Positions 47,470 to 56,887 of a stretch of DNA of 64,000 nucleotides are shown here, in pieces. Below the pieces are notes generated by a model. The model was not told the origin of the DNA. It worked only from the letters and a program-made list of their open reading frames with translations, and did not search any database. Each line of letters starts with the position of its first letter. Within the stretch, counting starts at the first letter, position 1. Origin of the DNA: Rhodocollybia butyracea (Eukaryota; Basidiomycota; Agaricomycetes; Agaricales; Omphalotaceae); NCBI GenBank assembly GCA_015501585.1, contig JADNRY010000040.1, positions 278,627-342,626 of the forward strand, given 5' to 3'. The translations under genes and the position numbers were made by a program.

Positions 47470-47839
47470 CATCAGGAAAAGTGTTTTTTTCCTAGGGGAC
47501 TAAGGGTGGCCTAAGGAAAACTAGGTGACCTATGAACCCCATTGCATCCTAGGATTTGGTACTTGTCTTAAGGAACTCACAGTTTCCCAGGATTCCCTAG
47601 GAAGTCCTATGAAGACCAGGGCAAAACTGTGTTTTCCTTGGTTTTCCCTGGTTTTCCCCAAGGTGTCCTGGAATTGTCCTGGGGTATCCTAGGAAATCCT
47701 AGGAAATCCTGGGATATCCTGGGAAGCTGTGGGTCCCTTAAGACAAGTGCCAAATCCTAGGATGACATAGGATTCACAGGTCACCTAGCTGTCCTTAGGC
47801 CACCCTTGGTTCCCTAGGAAAAAAACACTTTTCCTGATG
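47470..47839. mobile_element. Fold-back element 1 (about 370 bp inverted repeat)
   Basis: Almost the entire element is an inverted repeat. The left arm starts CATCAGGAAAAGTG and the right arm ends with its complement. Words such as CCTAAGGAAAACTAGGTGAC and ATCCTAGGATTTGG recur complementarily. AT on both sides could be a 2-bp target duplication. No coding sequence. Related in ends and plan to 51540-51899 and 53372-53733. Confidence 0.75.
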
Positions 47840-47994
47840 ATGGGTCTTCAATTTTCTCTTCTTCTTTTTGCAGCCATCCTCCACCACAGCCAAGCTTTCA
47901 TCTGTATCTGATTCATCTCCTTCTTCTTCTTTGGCCCACTGGATTGACGATGGATATTCATGTATATAATTTCTCTGCTCTCACAACCCCCATG

Positions 47995-49038
47995 TCAGTT
48001 AGGTTGTGCACATTGGACCACTGGCACCGAAACACTCACCAAAATGATGTTCTTATTGAGGAGTTGCTCAAGGCTATATTTAGGGCCTCCGAGACAAAGG
48101 TACTTCTTGTTTAATTTATGAGTAAACTTGTCAGCAGAAGCAGCCATCCCATCTTGCAACTGAAACTGATAAGTCCTGGCTACAAAGAGTAATGCCAAAC
48201 ATACATGCTGTTGGAAATTATTCCGTATGCTTGAACATTGCTTAACAATGGTTGTTTCCAGAGTCTTCTCATAGCCAGGCACTCCAAATACATTGTGGAA
48301 CTTATGGTATTGCTGTGCGTTCTTCTGAAGCAACTCCTAAAGAGAGGTAAGGCTTCAATTATACAAGGGCAAAAAGACTACTCACAAAGACATCTGCCGC
48401 CAACTTGTGATAGCAAGTTCTCATAGGATTGTAGATGAGGTCAGTCACCATGGCACAAATTGTTTTCTGTTTGAGGTTAGTAATAAAGAGATCAAGCAGC
48501 TGTTTGCTTACAGTTTGCGATGCCATCAGAGCAAAAGTTGTCTGTAATAGAACATCCAAATCTCTCAGCATCCTTTGAAGGGTTTCCACATTATTTTTGT
48601 CTTCAATGATCTTTGGATGGTTATAAAGGTCAAAATTGACTGTCATGGCATATAGTTTGGCCAGCATCTCTGCCTTGCCTATTCCACCCTCGACAGACCC
48701 AAACTGCAAGGGTTTATCTGGTAAGTCTCAGACAATTGCAATGAAGAAAACAAAGTTACTTGGACATAGGCATGCAGAGTCGAACGTTGTTGGTTGTTAA
48801 GTCCAAAATTGTTTGCAAGGTTGTCGACCAGCCCTGGCCTTATGAGAGGCGTTGTATTGGGAAGTTCTTGATTTGACAATGAGAATGGTGAGGGGCTCCT
48901 ATCAGGGAGATGGAAACTATTGAGAGAAAGAGGATTGGCATTGTTGGGAGAAGAGTCAAGAGGAGATCCGGTGCCCCAAGAGTGAACGGGGCTGTTATTA
49001 AGAGGAGAGGGGTGATTGTGGAAATTTTCTGGGAGCAT
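47995..49038 (-). CDS. Unrecognised multi-exon gene
   Basis: Three exon-like frames. 49038-48700 begins MLPENFHNHPSPLNN, Ser/Pro/Asn-rich, then reads RPGLVDNLANNFGLNNQQR. 48709-48359 reads KAEMLAKLYAMTVNFDLYNH and LQTTFALMASQTVSKQLL and ends near ADVFVS. 48333-47995 reads GVPGYEKTLETTIVKQCSSI and HVCLALLFVARTYQF. The blocks follow each other on the minus strand with plausible short introns. The texture resembles the repetitive transposon-linked gene families of mushroom genomes, but I cannot name it. It diverges from the gene at 49262 with about 220 bp between the starts. Confidence 0.4.
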
Positions 49039-49168
49039 GGTGGGATGCGGCCGGCTTGGAGGACCAGGATTTTCCTTTTATCCTGGTTTCAAGTGGCAGT
49101 GTTGACACGCAACACATTGAACAAAATAAAGAACTTTTTTCAAGCGTGACTGGCATGGGCTGGGGCTT

Positions 49169-49176
49169 ATAAAAGG
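49169..49176 (+). promoter_or_regulatory. TATA box in the intergenic region of the divergent pair
   Basis: TATAAAAG at 49169-49176, inside the near-palindrome GGGGCTTATAAAAGGCCCC, about 90 bp before the ATG at 49262. Confidence 0.4.
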
Positions 49177-49261
49177 CCCCAGTTTTCATGTTTTTCTGAA
49201 ACAGCACCACTCAGTTAATTTTCCCTGATTTTTGGGTCAAAAAAAGCCTGCCTCCCCCACC

Positions 49262-50004
49262 ATGGTATGCCCAATTCTACAATGTTTGATGTATTCTGAC
49301 TTTGTTTGGACAGAGCTCCTCGAACTCCACTCCAGCATTACATGTCGGTGGTGACAAAGCCACTTTCACTATCTACTACGACGACACTACCGCCTCTCCC
49401 CCAATGCAAAAGTGGAAGGGCAACAATGCTCTGCTTACCCCTTCAGCCACTACCAAACTCATGAAAGTAAATGACAGCTTGCCCCATCAAAGGTATGCCC
49501 ACCCTTTGTATTTTTATTTTATTTTTGTTCACAAAGTACTTGTTAGCATTCTCAATGAGGAGCTCGATGACTGAGACCTCATACTTGCTCCTCTTTCTCC
49601 CTCACAAAGTATCAACAACGGCTCAAGGCAAGTACATACTTTCCACCAGATCTTCATTGGAGTTAACCTCTAAACAGTGCCATGGAAACTAAAACTGACT
49701 TGGATATGATGGTGCATCGCTCTGCTCACAACTTTGTACTCACCAGGCTGATCGAGGCCCAGGAGAAGATCAAGAAGTTAGAGCAGGAATTGCAGGTCTC
49801 CCGGCAGGAATATTTGAACATGGAAGGCAACTACGAGGCCATGTGTGCATCCCTTGAGCACAAGACTCAAGAGACAATGTATAGGAGTATTGAACATCAA
49901 GAGCTCAAGGAAGATCTAGCTTGCGCCAGGGCCTTACTTGCCATGTCGAGCAGGCTTGCATATGTTATCGCCCAGCCTTCCGCACATGCTCAAGTCCCAG
50001 GGCG
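49262..50004 (+). pseudogene. Coiled-coil protein gene, 3' end replaced by an inserted element
   Basis: The first exon is only ATG, followed by GTATGC. After TTTGGACAG the next exon reads SSSNSTPALHVGG, KATFTIYYDDTTAS and LLTPSATTKLMKVND and ends at GTATGC near 49492. After further introns the main exon (from about 49682) holds a heptad-like coiled coil: RLIEAQEKIKKLEQELQVSR, EYLNMEGNYEAMCASLEHK and EHQELKEDLACARALLA. The open frame runs on past 50005 into the TAGAGATG element, so the native C-terminus has been lost. Function unknown. It is transcribed divergently from the gene at 49038 and may belong to the same mobile unit. Confidence 0.42.
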
Positions 50005-50544
50005 TAGAGATGTCCACAAGTCCAGATCCAAGTATACTTGGATCCGGAGCGCAAGTACTTGTGGCCTAAAAGGCCTGACTTGTGACCCGCAGCTGACTCG
50101 TGGGAAACGGGTCACTGACTCGCAAGTACTTGTGGATCCGCACACTAATCAAGTAGTTACAGCTATAATCACAAGTATTTACCATTATTTACTTGGATAC
50201 AGTGATTGTACAGTGTATAATGCTATTAAAAACCTGTACTTTACTTGTTACACTAATTTCATACTATGGTATGAAGTAAAAATGTACTGACAGTTAGGCT
50301 TTGGATTGTTTGGGCGCTAAAATAAGCGCTCAGTCGCTATGAGCTGTCTACAACCTCAAACATGTGTGGCAGTACTTGATAAGTACTATAATAAATATGA
50401 TACTATTAATTACTGTAAGTTTTGATCACCAACAACAAATATATGAGTTCATATTGCTTGCACAAGTCACACAAGTACTTGCGGGTTTTCCCACGGATCT
50501 TACCTGCGAGTACTTGTGAAGACTTGGACTCATGGACATCTCTA
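50005..50544. mobile_element. hAT-like non-autonomous element (540 bp)
   Basis: Ends are inverted: TAGAGATGTCCA at 50005 and its complement (TGGACATCTCTA) at 50533-50544, followed inwards on both sides by (A/G)AGTCCA. The palindrome CAAGTACTTG and its half-sites recur near both ends. The TAGAGATG start suits hAT elements, but no 8-bp target duplication is visible. Confidence 0.5.
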
Positions 50545-50713
50545 ACCATCACTGCAGAGATTATTGTATATATCAACGGCGAGCTCGTTTAGTACATATC
50601 TCAGAAGTAGAAGTGTCCTTATCACCCAAAGCATCTGCGCTGTGACACAGGCCCTTCCAATCCCCAGCCACTAGATTGTTCCACTGGGTAAATTTCTCTA
50701 AACCAAGCTCCCA
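50545..50713. other. Short spacer without features
   Basis: Non-coding. Confidence 0.3.
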
Positions 50714-51470
50714 TCAATTCTTTCGATCCTCTTCACGCTTCTTTAGTTCTGCCTTTGAAGCCTTAGCCACAAATGTTTTATCTGAGCACCAGCCATTGTA
50801 TCTCCAGCGAAAAAGTCCTCCAGATGAGTACTGAATAATCAAGTGTCGCTCTTCATGCCCCTGTACAGGAATATTGGAATGGGTAATAAGGGCTGATGGA
50901 AAAAGAACGGTAGATTTAGGCGGAAACCGGATGGCAAGCTTCAGATTCCATAGGACCAGATGTGACCATAACAACACCGATAGACACTCAAGTGCGTCAA
51001 GAGAGAAAAGCAAAATGAGATCAACGCTGGCCATGATGTGGTTGCGTATGTGCTTCATAGCTGTGGAAGAAGCTGGGTGTTGGTGAAGGAGCTGTTGGGT
51101 AGGGTGGTGTAAGTGTTTGATAGGCTCTGTATGGTTCATAGTGGAAGCTGGGTGTCGGCGAAGGAGTGATGGGATAAGGGGGCGGGCTATAGGGCATTGT
51201 TGATTGTAAAGGAGATGGGTCAACGGTTGGATACTGTGACCTTTGGTGAGATATTGGCTTGGGACCCGGTCTGTAATATAACATGGCCTCGGGAACGCTG
51301 CAAGGTGCCTGCACTTGTACGGGCAGGTATGGGTTTGAGAAAGGAGGTTGTGCCCACATACTGTCTGAATGCCATATCACAGAGGGTGAGGAAGGGCCAG
51401 CCTGTGGAGCAGACCACGCATTAGGCTGGAGACTAAATGGAGAGGGTGATGGCTGTTGCGCTGCAGGATA
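50714..51470 (-). pseudogene. Fragment of a basidiomycete repeat protein, possibly TET/JBP-like oxygenase core
   Basis: A Pro/Tyr/Ser-rich segment (51380-51021; PPYPITPSPTPSF repeated) is followed in another frame by HLVLWNLKLAIRFPPKST, VLFPSALITHSNIPVQGHEE and QYSSGGLFRWRYNG, ending at 50714. This order (GGHLVLWDL, FPPGST, HSN, E-x-R, QY-x-x-GGLFRW) is, from memory, a repeated protein family of mushroom genomes. It may carry a 2-oxoglutarate/Fe(II) fold like fungal TET/JBP proteins, with the His of THSN as a metal ligand. The N-terminal His-x-Asp part is absent and the frame is broken, so the fragment is not functional. The enzymatic assignment is inference. Confidence 0.4.
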
Positions 51471-51539
51471 AGATGCCCGGGCATGGAGGGTGGAGTGGAA
51501 GGCTGGTTGGGGTTTAAGTTAGACAAGTGAGGGCTGCCA

Positions 51540-51899
51540 ATCAGGAAAAGCCGTTTTTGCCTAGGTGCCCCCAGAGTGGCCTAAAGTAAACTAGGTGACT
51601 TATGAATCCTATGGCATCCTAGGAATTTGAGCTCGTCCCTTGCCAGTCAAGGCTCTTGAGGATTTCCTAGGCAAGCCTAGGTTTGCCCAGGTTTGCCCAG
51701 GTGCTCCTGGGGAACACCTGGGGAACACCTGGGCAAACCTGGGCAAACCTAGGCTTGCCTAGGATACCCTAGGGAATCCTCAAGAGCCTTGACTGGCAAG
51801 GGACAAGCCCAAATTCCTAGGATGCCATAGGATTCATAGGTCACCTAGTTTGCTTTAGGCCACTCTGGGGTCACCTAGGCAAAAACAGCTTTTCCTGAT
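51540..51899. mobile_element. Fold-back element 2 (360 bp inverted repeat)
   Basis: Starts ATCAGGAAAAGCC and ends with GGCTTTTCCTGAT-like complement (AGCTTTTCCTGAT). Arms of about 175 bp are nearly complementary throughout and meet near 51715. CA on both sides (51538-51539 and 51900-51901) may be a 2-bp target duplication. No coding sequence. Confidence 0.8.
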
Positions 51900-53371
51900 C
51901 AGTGGGAGAGCTGCCTGCAACATGGGCTGTTGAAGTAAGAAGGATTGGTCGAAGCGAGGACCGGTGGGGTCTTCCAGTCGGGTCCAATGTAGAAGTAGCA
52001 GTAAATATCACTTCGAAGGTATTAAACCTAAGAAGTAGGCTAGAGTAGATAGAAATAATAACACAATGAGCTTAACACTTAGCTCGGCACTTGTTGCACT
52101 TGCTGGCAACGTTGTAATCACACAATATAAGAGTCACAGAGTATAAGGCATCGATTGGGAGGAGGGAGAAGAGAGAGGGGGAATTAATTTTATAGATCTA
52201 CAAGTATGTAAAGGTACATAAATGTAGCCGAGTTGCTAAGCTAATAAAATAGTGAAACTCGTGCGGAGAGATCGGATAAGGGAACAGAACAGTCCGGTCG
52301 AAGGAGAAATACCTTTAGCCTTCCGGATTTCCGATGGGAAAGACAGAGCAGTGCAGGATACACACATGACTAGAAAACAGAGCCTCCCACCTAGCTCAGT
52401 CAGTGAGGACAGAATGGAGCAACCAATTCCAAGCATCATGGCTCAGGTGTGCTCCGACGACTGTTGTCTACACCCTAGGAGATACGGAGAAGTTTCGGGA
52501 TAAGGAGGGGAATAATGGATAAAAGATAAATGGTAAGATCAAACAAATGATGGAATAAAACATGTGAGATAATAAACACTCAATTCTGAAATACTGGATA
52601 TTTGTACGGCCTAGCGGTTTGGGCTGACGCAAGAGTAGGTGCAATGCGTCCTTGGGATACAATTTTGGAGAGAGGGGAGTGCGGGATGGCTGGAACGATG
52701 TAGGAGAAGTGGGCGGGACAAATACCCAGTATGTCCGGCAGTCCGATCAAATCAATGATTTGTGATCAACGTATAATGTCGGAGTAGCATCGGAATAGTG
52801 CTGGGCATGTTGGCGTACATGTGACAACATCCTAGAAACATAAGGGAGTGGGGAAATAATAGCTCGAAGCCGTAAGTGTAACACAAGCACAATAATAAAG
52901 AGAACAAGAGGTGAATAGGGCAAGTGTAGTAAGGGACAAGTAAGTAGTAAGTAATAGTAAGTAATAGAAGTAAGACAAAATAGACTGTAGGTAAAGAGTG
53001 ATTTAATAATGGGGAATGAAGCGATACAGTATAAACTAGCATATAAGTGAACATCAAAGTAAACTAATAGTAAATGTAACAAGTGGAGTACTAGCTACCG
53101 CTAGGGCAGCTAGCACTACCACAGTGGCGTTATGACCCATACCCAAACTATAAGCATATACACATCTTTTCTATTATTATTAACCTACTACTACTACTAT
53201 CATTAAGATTTCTACTTATCATATACATTTTACGTTCATTACTCATTTTCTCTACATTATTTGGCATAATGTTGCACACATGAACATACTGTTGATCAAC
53301 TTTGGTTCCACTAGAATGATTGAACACCAGTCACTGCATGTTACACCATGACATCATTCTACTACTCCGCA
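51900..53371. other. No recognised gene; purine tract at 52157-52183
   Basis: A 27-bp purine tract (GGGAGGAGGGAGAAGAGAGA...) might be an old polypurine tract, but no LTR partner was found. Open frames (52252-52503 plus; 52747-53082 minus, hydrophobic and Leu/Tyr-rich) show no domain. Confidence 0.3.
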
Positions 53372-53733
53372 CATCAGGAAAAGCCGTTTTTTGCCTAGGT
53401 GACCCCAGAGTGGCCTAAAGCAAACTAGGTGACCTATGAATCCTATGGCATCCTAGGAATTTGGGCTCGTCCCTTGCCAGTCAAGGCTCTTGAGGATTCC
53501 CTAGGCAAGCCTAGGTTTGTCCAGGTTTGCCCAGGTGCTCCTGGGGAACACCTGGGCAAACCTGGGCAAACCTAGGCTTGCCCTGGGTTTGCCTAGGATA
53601 CCCTAGGGAATCCTCAAGAGCCTTGACTGGCAAGGGACGAGCCCAAATTCCTAGGATGCCGTAGGATTCATAGGTCACCTAGTTTGCTTTAGGCCACTCT
53701 GGGGTCACCTAGGCAAAAATGGCTTTTCTGATG
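53372..53733. mobile_element. Fold-back element 3 (362 bp inverted repeat)
   Basis: Close relative of element 2, sharing most of its sequence. Starts CATCAGGAAAAGCC and ends GGCTTTTCTGATG with one C lost. Flanked by CA on both sides (53370-53371 and 53734-53735). It sits between CTCCG and GTT of a repeat unit (CTCCGCAGTT) that recurs downstream, so the insertion point can be read directly. Confidence 0.82.
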
Positions 53734-53740
53734 CAGTTCT

Positions 53741-53880
53741 GATGCTCCACAGTTATGATGTCATCTTACTGCTCCGCAGTTATGACATCATTCCAGCTCC
53801 ACAGTTATGATATCATTCCAGTGCTCCGCAGTTATGACATCATTCCAGTGCTCCACAGTTATGATGTCATTCTGCAGCAT
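53741..53880 (+). repeat. Tandem repeat of about 27 bp, five units
   Basis: Units of the form GCTCCACAGTTATGATGTCA plus TTCCAGT, alternating GCTCCRCAGTTATGA and TGTCAT/CATCAT. A partial unit also lies left of fold-back element 3 (about 53345-53371), so the array was split by that element. The TGA-TGTCA and TGA-CATCA words resemble bZIP-type sites, a guess only. Confidence 0.7.
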
Positions 53881-53905
53881 TTCCTAAATAATACATACTC
53901 AACAG

Positions 53906-53914
53906 TATATAAGG
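53906..53914 (+). promoter_or_regulatory. TATA box upstream of the hairpin array
   Basis: TATATAAGG about 100 bp before the first hairpin and 26 bp after the 27-bp repeats, an arrangement like enhancer repeats, TATA box and transcribed leader. Confidence 0.4.
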
Positions 53915-54013
53915 AGGCTAGATTTACCAATGTATAGTAGACGTATTATTTTTCTTAAATTAAAACCCCCACTTGTTTGCTGTTATCACTTGTGTGAATC
54001 ACCAGACCAACTC

Positions 54014-54327
54014 ATTGTATCTTGTTGAGCTACCTCCAAGCTACAATACACATTTATACATCTTGTTGAGCTAACTCCAAGTTGTATCCACTAATATTCA
54101 CCTGTTGAGCTATCTCCTAGTGAATACTTCTTTAATTGCCACTTGTTGAGCTATCTCCGAGTTGCAACTTCCTATTACTTGTTGAGCTATCTCCGAGTAT
54201 TAGACACCACACTCACTACTACTTGTCGAGCCATCTCCGAGTATTAGTTCTGATTCATATTACTGCTTGTCGAGCCATCTCCGAGGGTAATCTTATTATT
54301 ATTTGTCGAGCTATCTCCAAATAATAA
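54014..54327 (+). repeat. Array of eight hairpins with a constant 12-nt loop and co-varying stems
   Basis: The loop word TTGAGCTATCTC (variants TTGAGCTACCTC, TTGAGCTAACTC, TCGAGCCATCTC, TCGAGCTATCTC) occurs at 54025, 54066, 54105, 54146, 54182, 54226, 54270 and 54306, spaced 36-44 bp. Each is flanked by arms of 9-11 nt that pair with each other but differ between units. Examples: unit 1 ATTGTATCTTG / CAAGCTACAAT; unit 2 ATACATCTTG / CAAGTTGTAT; unit 4 TTGCCACTTG / CGAGTTGCAA; unit 5 CTATTACTTG / CGAGTATTAG; unit 8 TTATTATTTG / CAAATAATAA (perfect). The inner pairs CTTG/CAAG or CTTG/CGAG allow G-U pairing in RNA. No protein explains it: the plus-strand frame is a by-product. Confidence 0.9.
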
Positions 54328-55361
54328 CTTCTGTGAGTTTTGTATGACAAACTAGTTACTAACTTTACTTGAGCCTAGTTGTTTGAGTATATATTTTTTG
54401 CCTAGCGGTTTCATCAAACGGAAAGGCTTGCTCTATAATCTCCATTAATTTCTCTTATCATTGTTACCACCAAGTTACGTACTGTGAAGGTTTGGACAAG
54501 ACTATTGATCGAGTCATAACAAGTGGGGGATAGATTAGATTTCGACCTCGAAATCCAGAAGGAAACATCTCGAAACATCATACATAAAAAAATGGAAGCG
54601 CAGGGAAACATGAGGACAGGAATGTAACCGTTGTACAGTATTTAATAGGCAGAACAAGTCAGAAGAAATATTGTAGAAGGCATTGAAGAATGAGGAACGG
54701 ATAGAAGGAACGGAACGGTGTAAGACATAGATATAATCACGGACAGTAGTAACATGATGGCAGGAAAATAAATTCAAAGTATCAGAATGGTCACGCACCG
54801 CACTGAATATTTGCTTGGGCAAAGCGCTAGCCCAATTAATATTGAATTGTCATCTTGTAACACAGGGAGAATAAAACATTGAAGGCAAAGGAAGGCGAGG
54901 GCATGTCCAACCTGTATCCCAACCTGAAATGAAGTCACAGAAAACATACACGGAATAATCGAATAAAAACTCAATAAATCTTGCAACACGGCTATGATTA
55001 GTGACGTGTCTCGCATAATAACAGAATCCACAATCCAACAATCCGGACGGTGAGGCGTTAGTGGTTGGGACACACAGTTGACACCGACAGCAGTCACAAT
55101 AGACAGATATTTCCAAAGGGATAGCATTTTTGCACTCAAACACTCTTGAGGGTTGAAAACAGCTCCTATAAATGAAGACAGTGTAAAATCACGAATTGGA
55201 CTAATAGAATAATACTTAGCTGGTCTAATATCCGTAGTGGGATCGTAATCTCGCTCCGTATGCGCGTTCTCCAGCTGGCACTTCAGTCACCCCTTTCAAT
55301 GTCCCAACTTAGGGCCAATTATTCATAAAATATTGCCCCCCTGGGGCAGGCAGTACGGGCA
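54328..55361. other. No recognised gene
   Basis: Minus-strand frames at 54535-54822 and 54774-55143 overlap each other and show no domain. A possible LTR end (ATAACA at 54521, followed by AGTGGGGGAT) is noted but unsupported. Confidence 0.3.
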
Positions 55362-55363
55362 TA

Positions 55364-55480
55364 TACCGACCTTGGTACTACCGGATTGGTAGTACCAAGG
55401 CCCGGTAATACCGAGGTCGGTACTACCGAGGCCCAGGTGCCAGGGGTCCTGGTCTGGTACTACCACCTCGGTACTACCGG
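55364..55480. repeat. Left array of 15-bp GGTACTACC repeats
   Basis: Degenerate units of GGTACTACCGGATT / GGTAGTACCAAGGCC. The core GGTAGTACC/GGTACTACC is its own near-complement, so the array can fold on itself. The same unit forms an array at 56235-56397. Confidence 0.75.
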
Positions 55481-56234
55481 ATTGAATTTTTCAAATCTCT
55501 TTTCTAGGGCCTAGAGCCATCCCCTTTAACCCATACCTGTCATCCCTTGCACTAGACTATGCATTGGGCATTGATTGCCTGATACTAGGCTCACAGCCTG
55601 ATCATGATCTGACTGCTACATCATGATTCCTGCTGACAGATTGAATTTTTAAAGGCTGTTTTCTGAGCTGAGGACATCTCTACTAGCCAATACTATCCCT
55701 AGACTATCCAGAGTGGGATATATATTAAAGTTTACAGTGTGTACCATGTTTCATTGCAAAATGCCACTTATGTGGAAAAAAGAAATCATAGTATAAGTCT
55801 ACTATGGACTGTAGTACAAGACCAAATAGACATCTCAAATTGTTCTGTTTGTGATGTATGTGGAAAGTTATGATTTCCTCAGTCATTGGCATTCCCCAAT
55901 GATGTTGAAAGATGATCACACCAACAATGATTCTTCCTCTCATAATTTATAACTACAATGTACATGCTTCTAATTTTTTGAAATCCTGAATAGACAGTTA
56001 CACAACATATGTGTATGTAAATTAATTTCCATATAGACGGTAATAGCTCATACATTATTTGAGGTTATTTGAATTTGAAAGTACATGTACAAGCTAAAGT
56101 TGTGCAGAAGCTTTGTCTTTCTCTCCCAGCCAGCCTTTGTTCCCTGTCCAATGGTCACAATGGCATCCACTCCTTGATCCAATTCATCCTATCGGAACCA
56201 CTGAACTGAGACATATTATAGGTCATCCAAGACT
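55481..56234. other. About 750 bp between the two 15-bp arrays; no gene
   Basis: AT-rich. A 72-codon minus-strand frame (55725-55943) has no recognised domain. Confidence 0.35.
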
Positions 56235-56397
56235 GGTAGTACCAAACTCGGTAATACCAGACCCAGTAGTACCAAATCCGGTAGTACCAAGCTCGGTAGT
56301 ACCAAATCCGGTAGTACCAAGCTCGGTACTACCAAATCCGGTAGTACCAAACTCGGTACTACCAGAGCTTGGTACTACCGAGCTCAGTAATACCGAA
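56235..56397 (+). repeat. Right array of 15-bp GGTAGTACC repeats
   Basis: About ten units alternating GGTAGTACCAAATCC and GGTAGTACCAAGCTC, period 15. The frame across it (56113-56406) reads VVPNPVVPSS repeats. The last units switch to GGTACTACC, the inverted orientation. Confidence 0.8.
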
Positions 56398-56506
56398 GTC
56401 AAGTAGCAAATTTAACATCGTCTTAAACCAAATTCATGTATTTAGGGTTAATATAAATATTAGTACTTGACGAAACATACATAACATAGAAAAAAAGCAC
56501 AGATAT

Positions 56507-56887
56507 TTATATAATTGCTGGGCGCCCACGGCGACTCTTCAGAGGTTGCGCTAATACCAATTGACCCGGACCAGTGCTTGTTCGAGCCGGTCTGGAATCA
56601 ATGCGGTCATGATGATCATCATCATCAGAGTCGTTGGCAAAGAGCGACAGCGTGGGGGAAACATGTCCTCGACTAGCACCATTCTCCTCCTCCTTACCTG
56701 TATCACCATGAACCATGCGATACAATTCTGAGTGAGCTACTGAGACAATGGTCTTGTTCTCAGTATCGGAAACAACAGGAATTGTGGACCACTGAAGTCT
56801 CGAACGCGCTATTACTCTAGTATAAGCTCCACTATTGCAATGATGCAATTGTATTAACCTGTACTGTTTATTTGTGCGAGGTCTCAT
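56507..56887 (-). CDS. Unrecognised 126-aa ORF, acidic centre and basic C-terminus
   Basis: A single open frame from 56887. It starts MRPRTNKQYRLIQLHHC, passes a Glu-rich bit, then NDSDDDDHHDRIDSRPAR, and ends KSRRGRPAII. The ending RRGRPA is an AT-hook-like basic motif. No domain is recognised, and it lies in a repeat-rich stretch beside the 15-bp array, so it may be part of a mobile element. Confidence 0.3.
   Translation of the reverse strand: MRPRTNKQYRLIQLHHCNSGAYTRVIARSRLQWSTIPVVSDTENKTIVSVAHSELYRMVHGDTGKEEENGASRGHVSPTLSLFANDSDDDDHHDRIDSRPARTSTGPGQLVLAQPLKSRRGRPAII

Noticed and set aside
54014..54327. CRISPR-like array
   Set aside because: Repeats are hairpin loops with stems that change, spacers of only 16-32 bp include the arms, there are no cas genes, and the DNA is fungal.
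53270..54521. Solo LTR spanning TGTTGCAC to ATAACA
   Set aside because: Termini look right and a TATA box lies inside, but no target duplication matches and no second copy is in the window.
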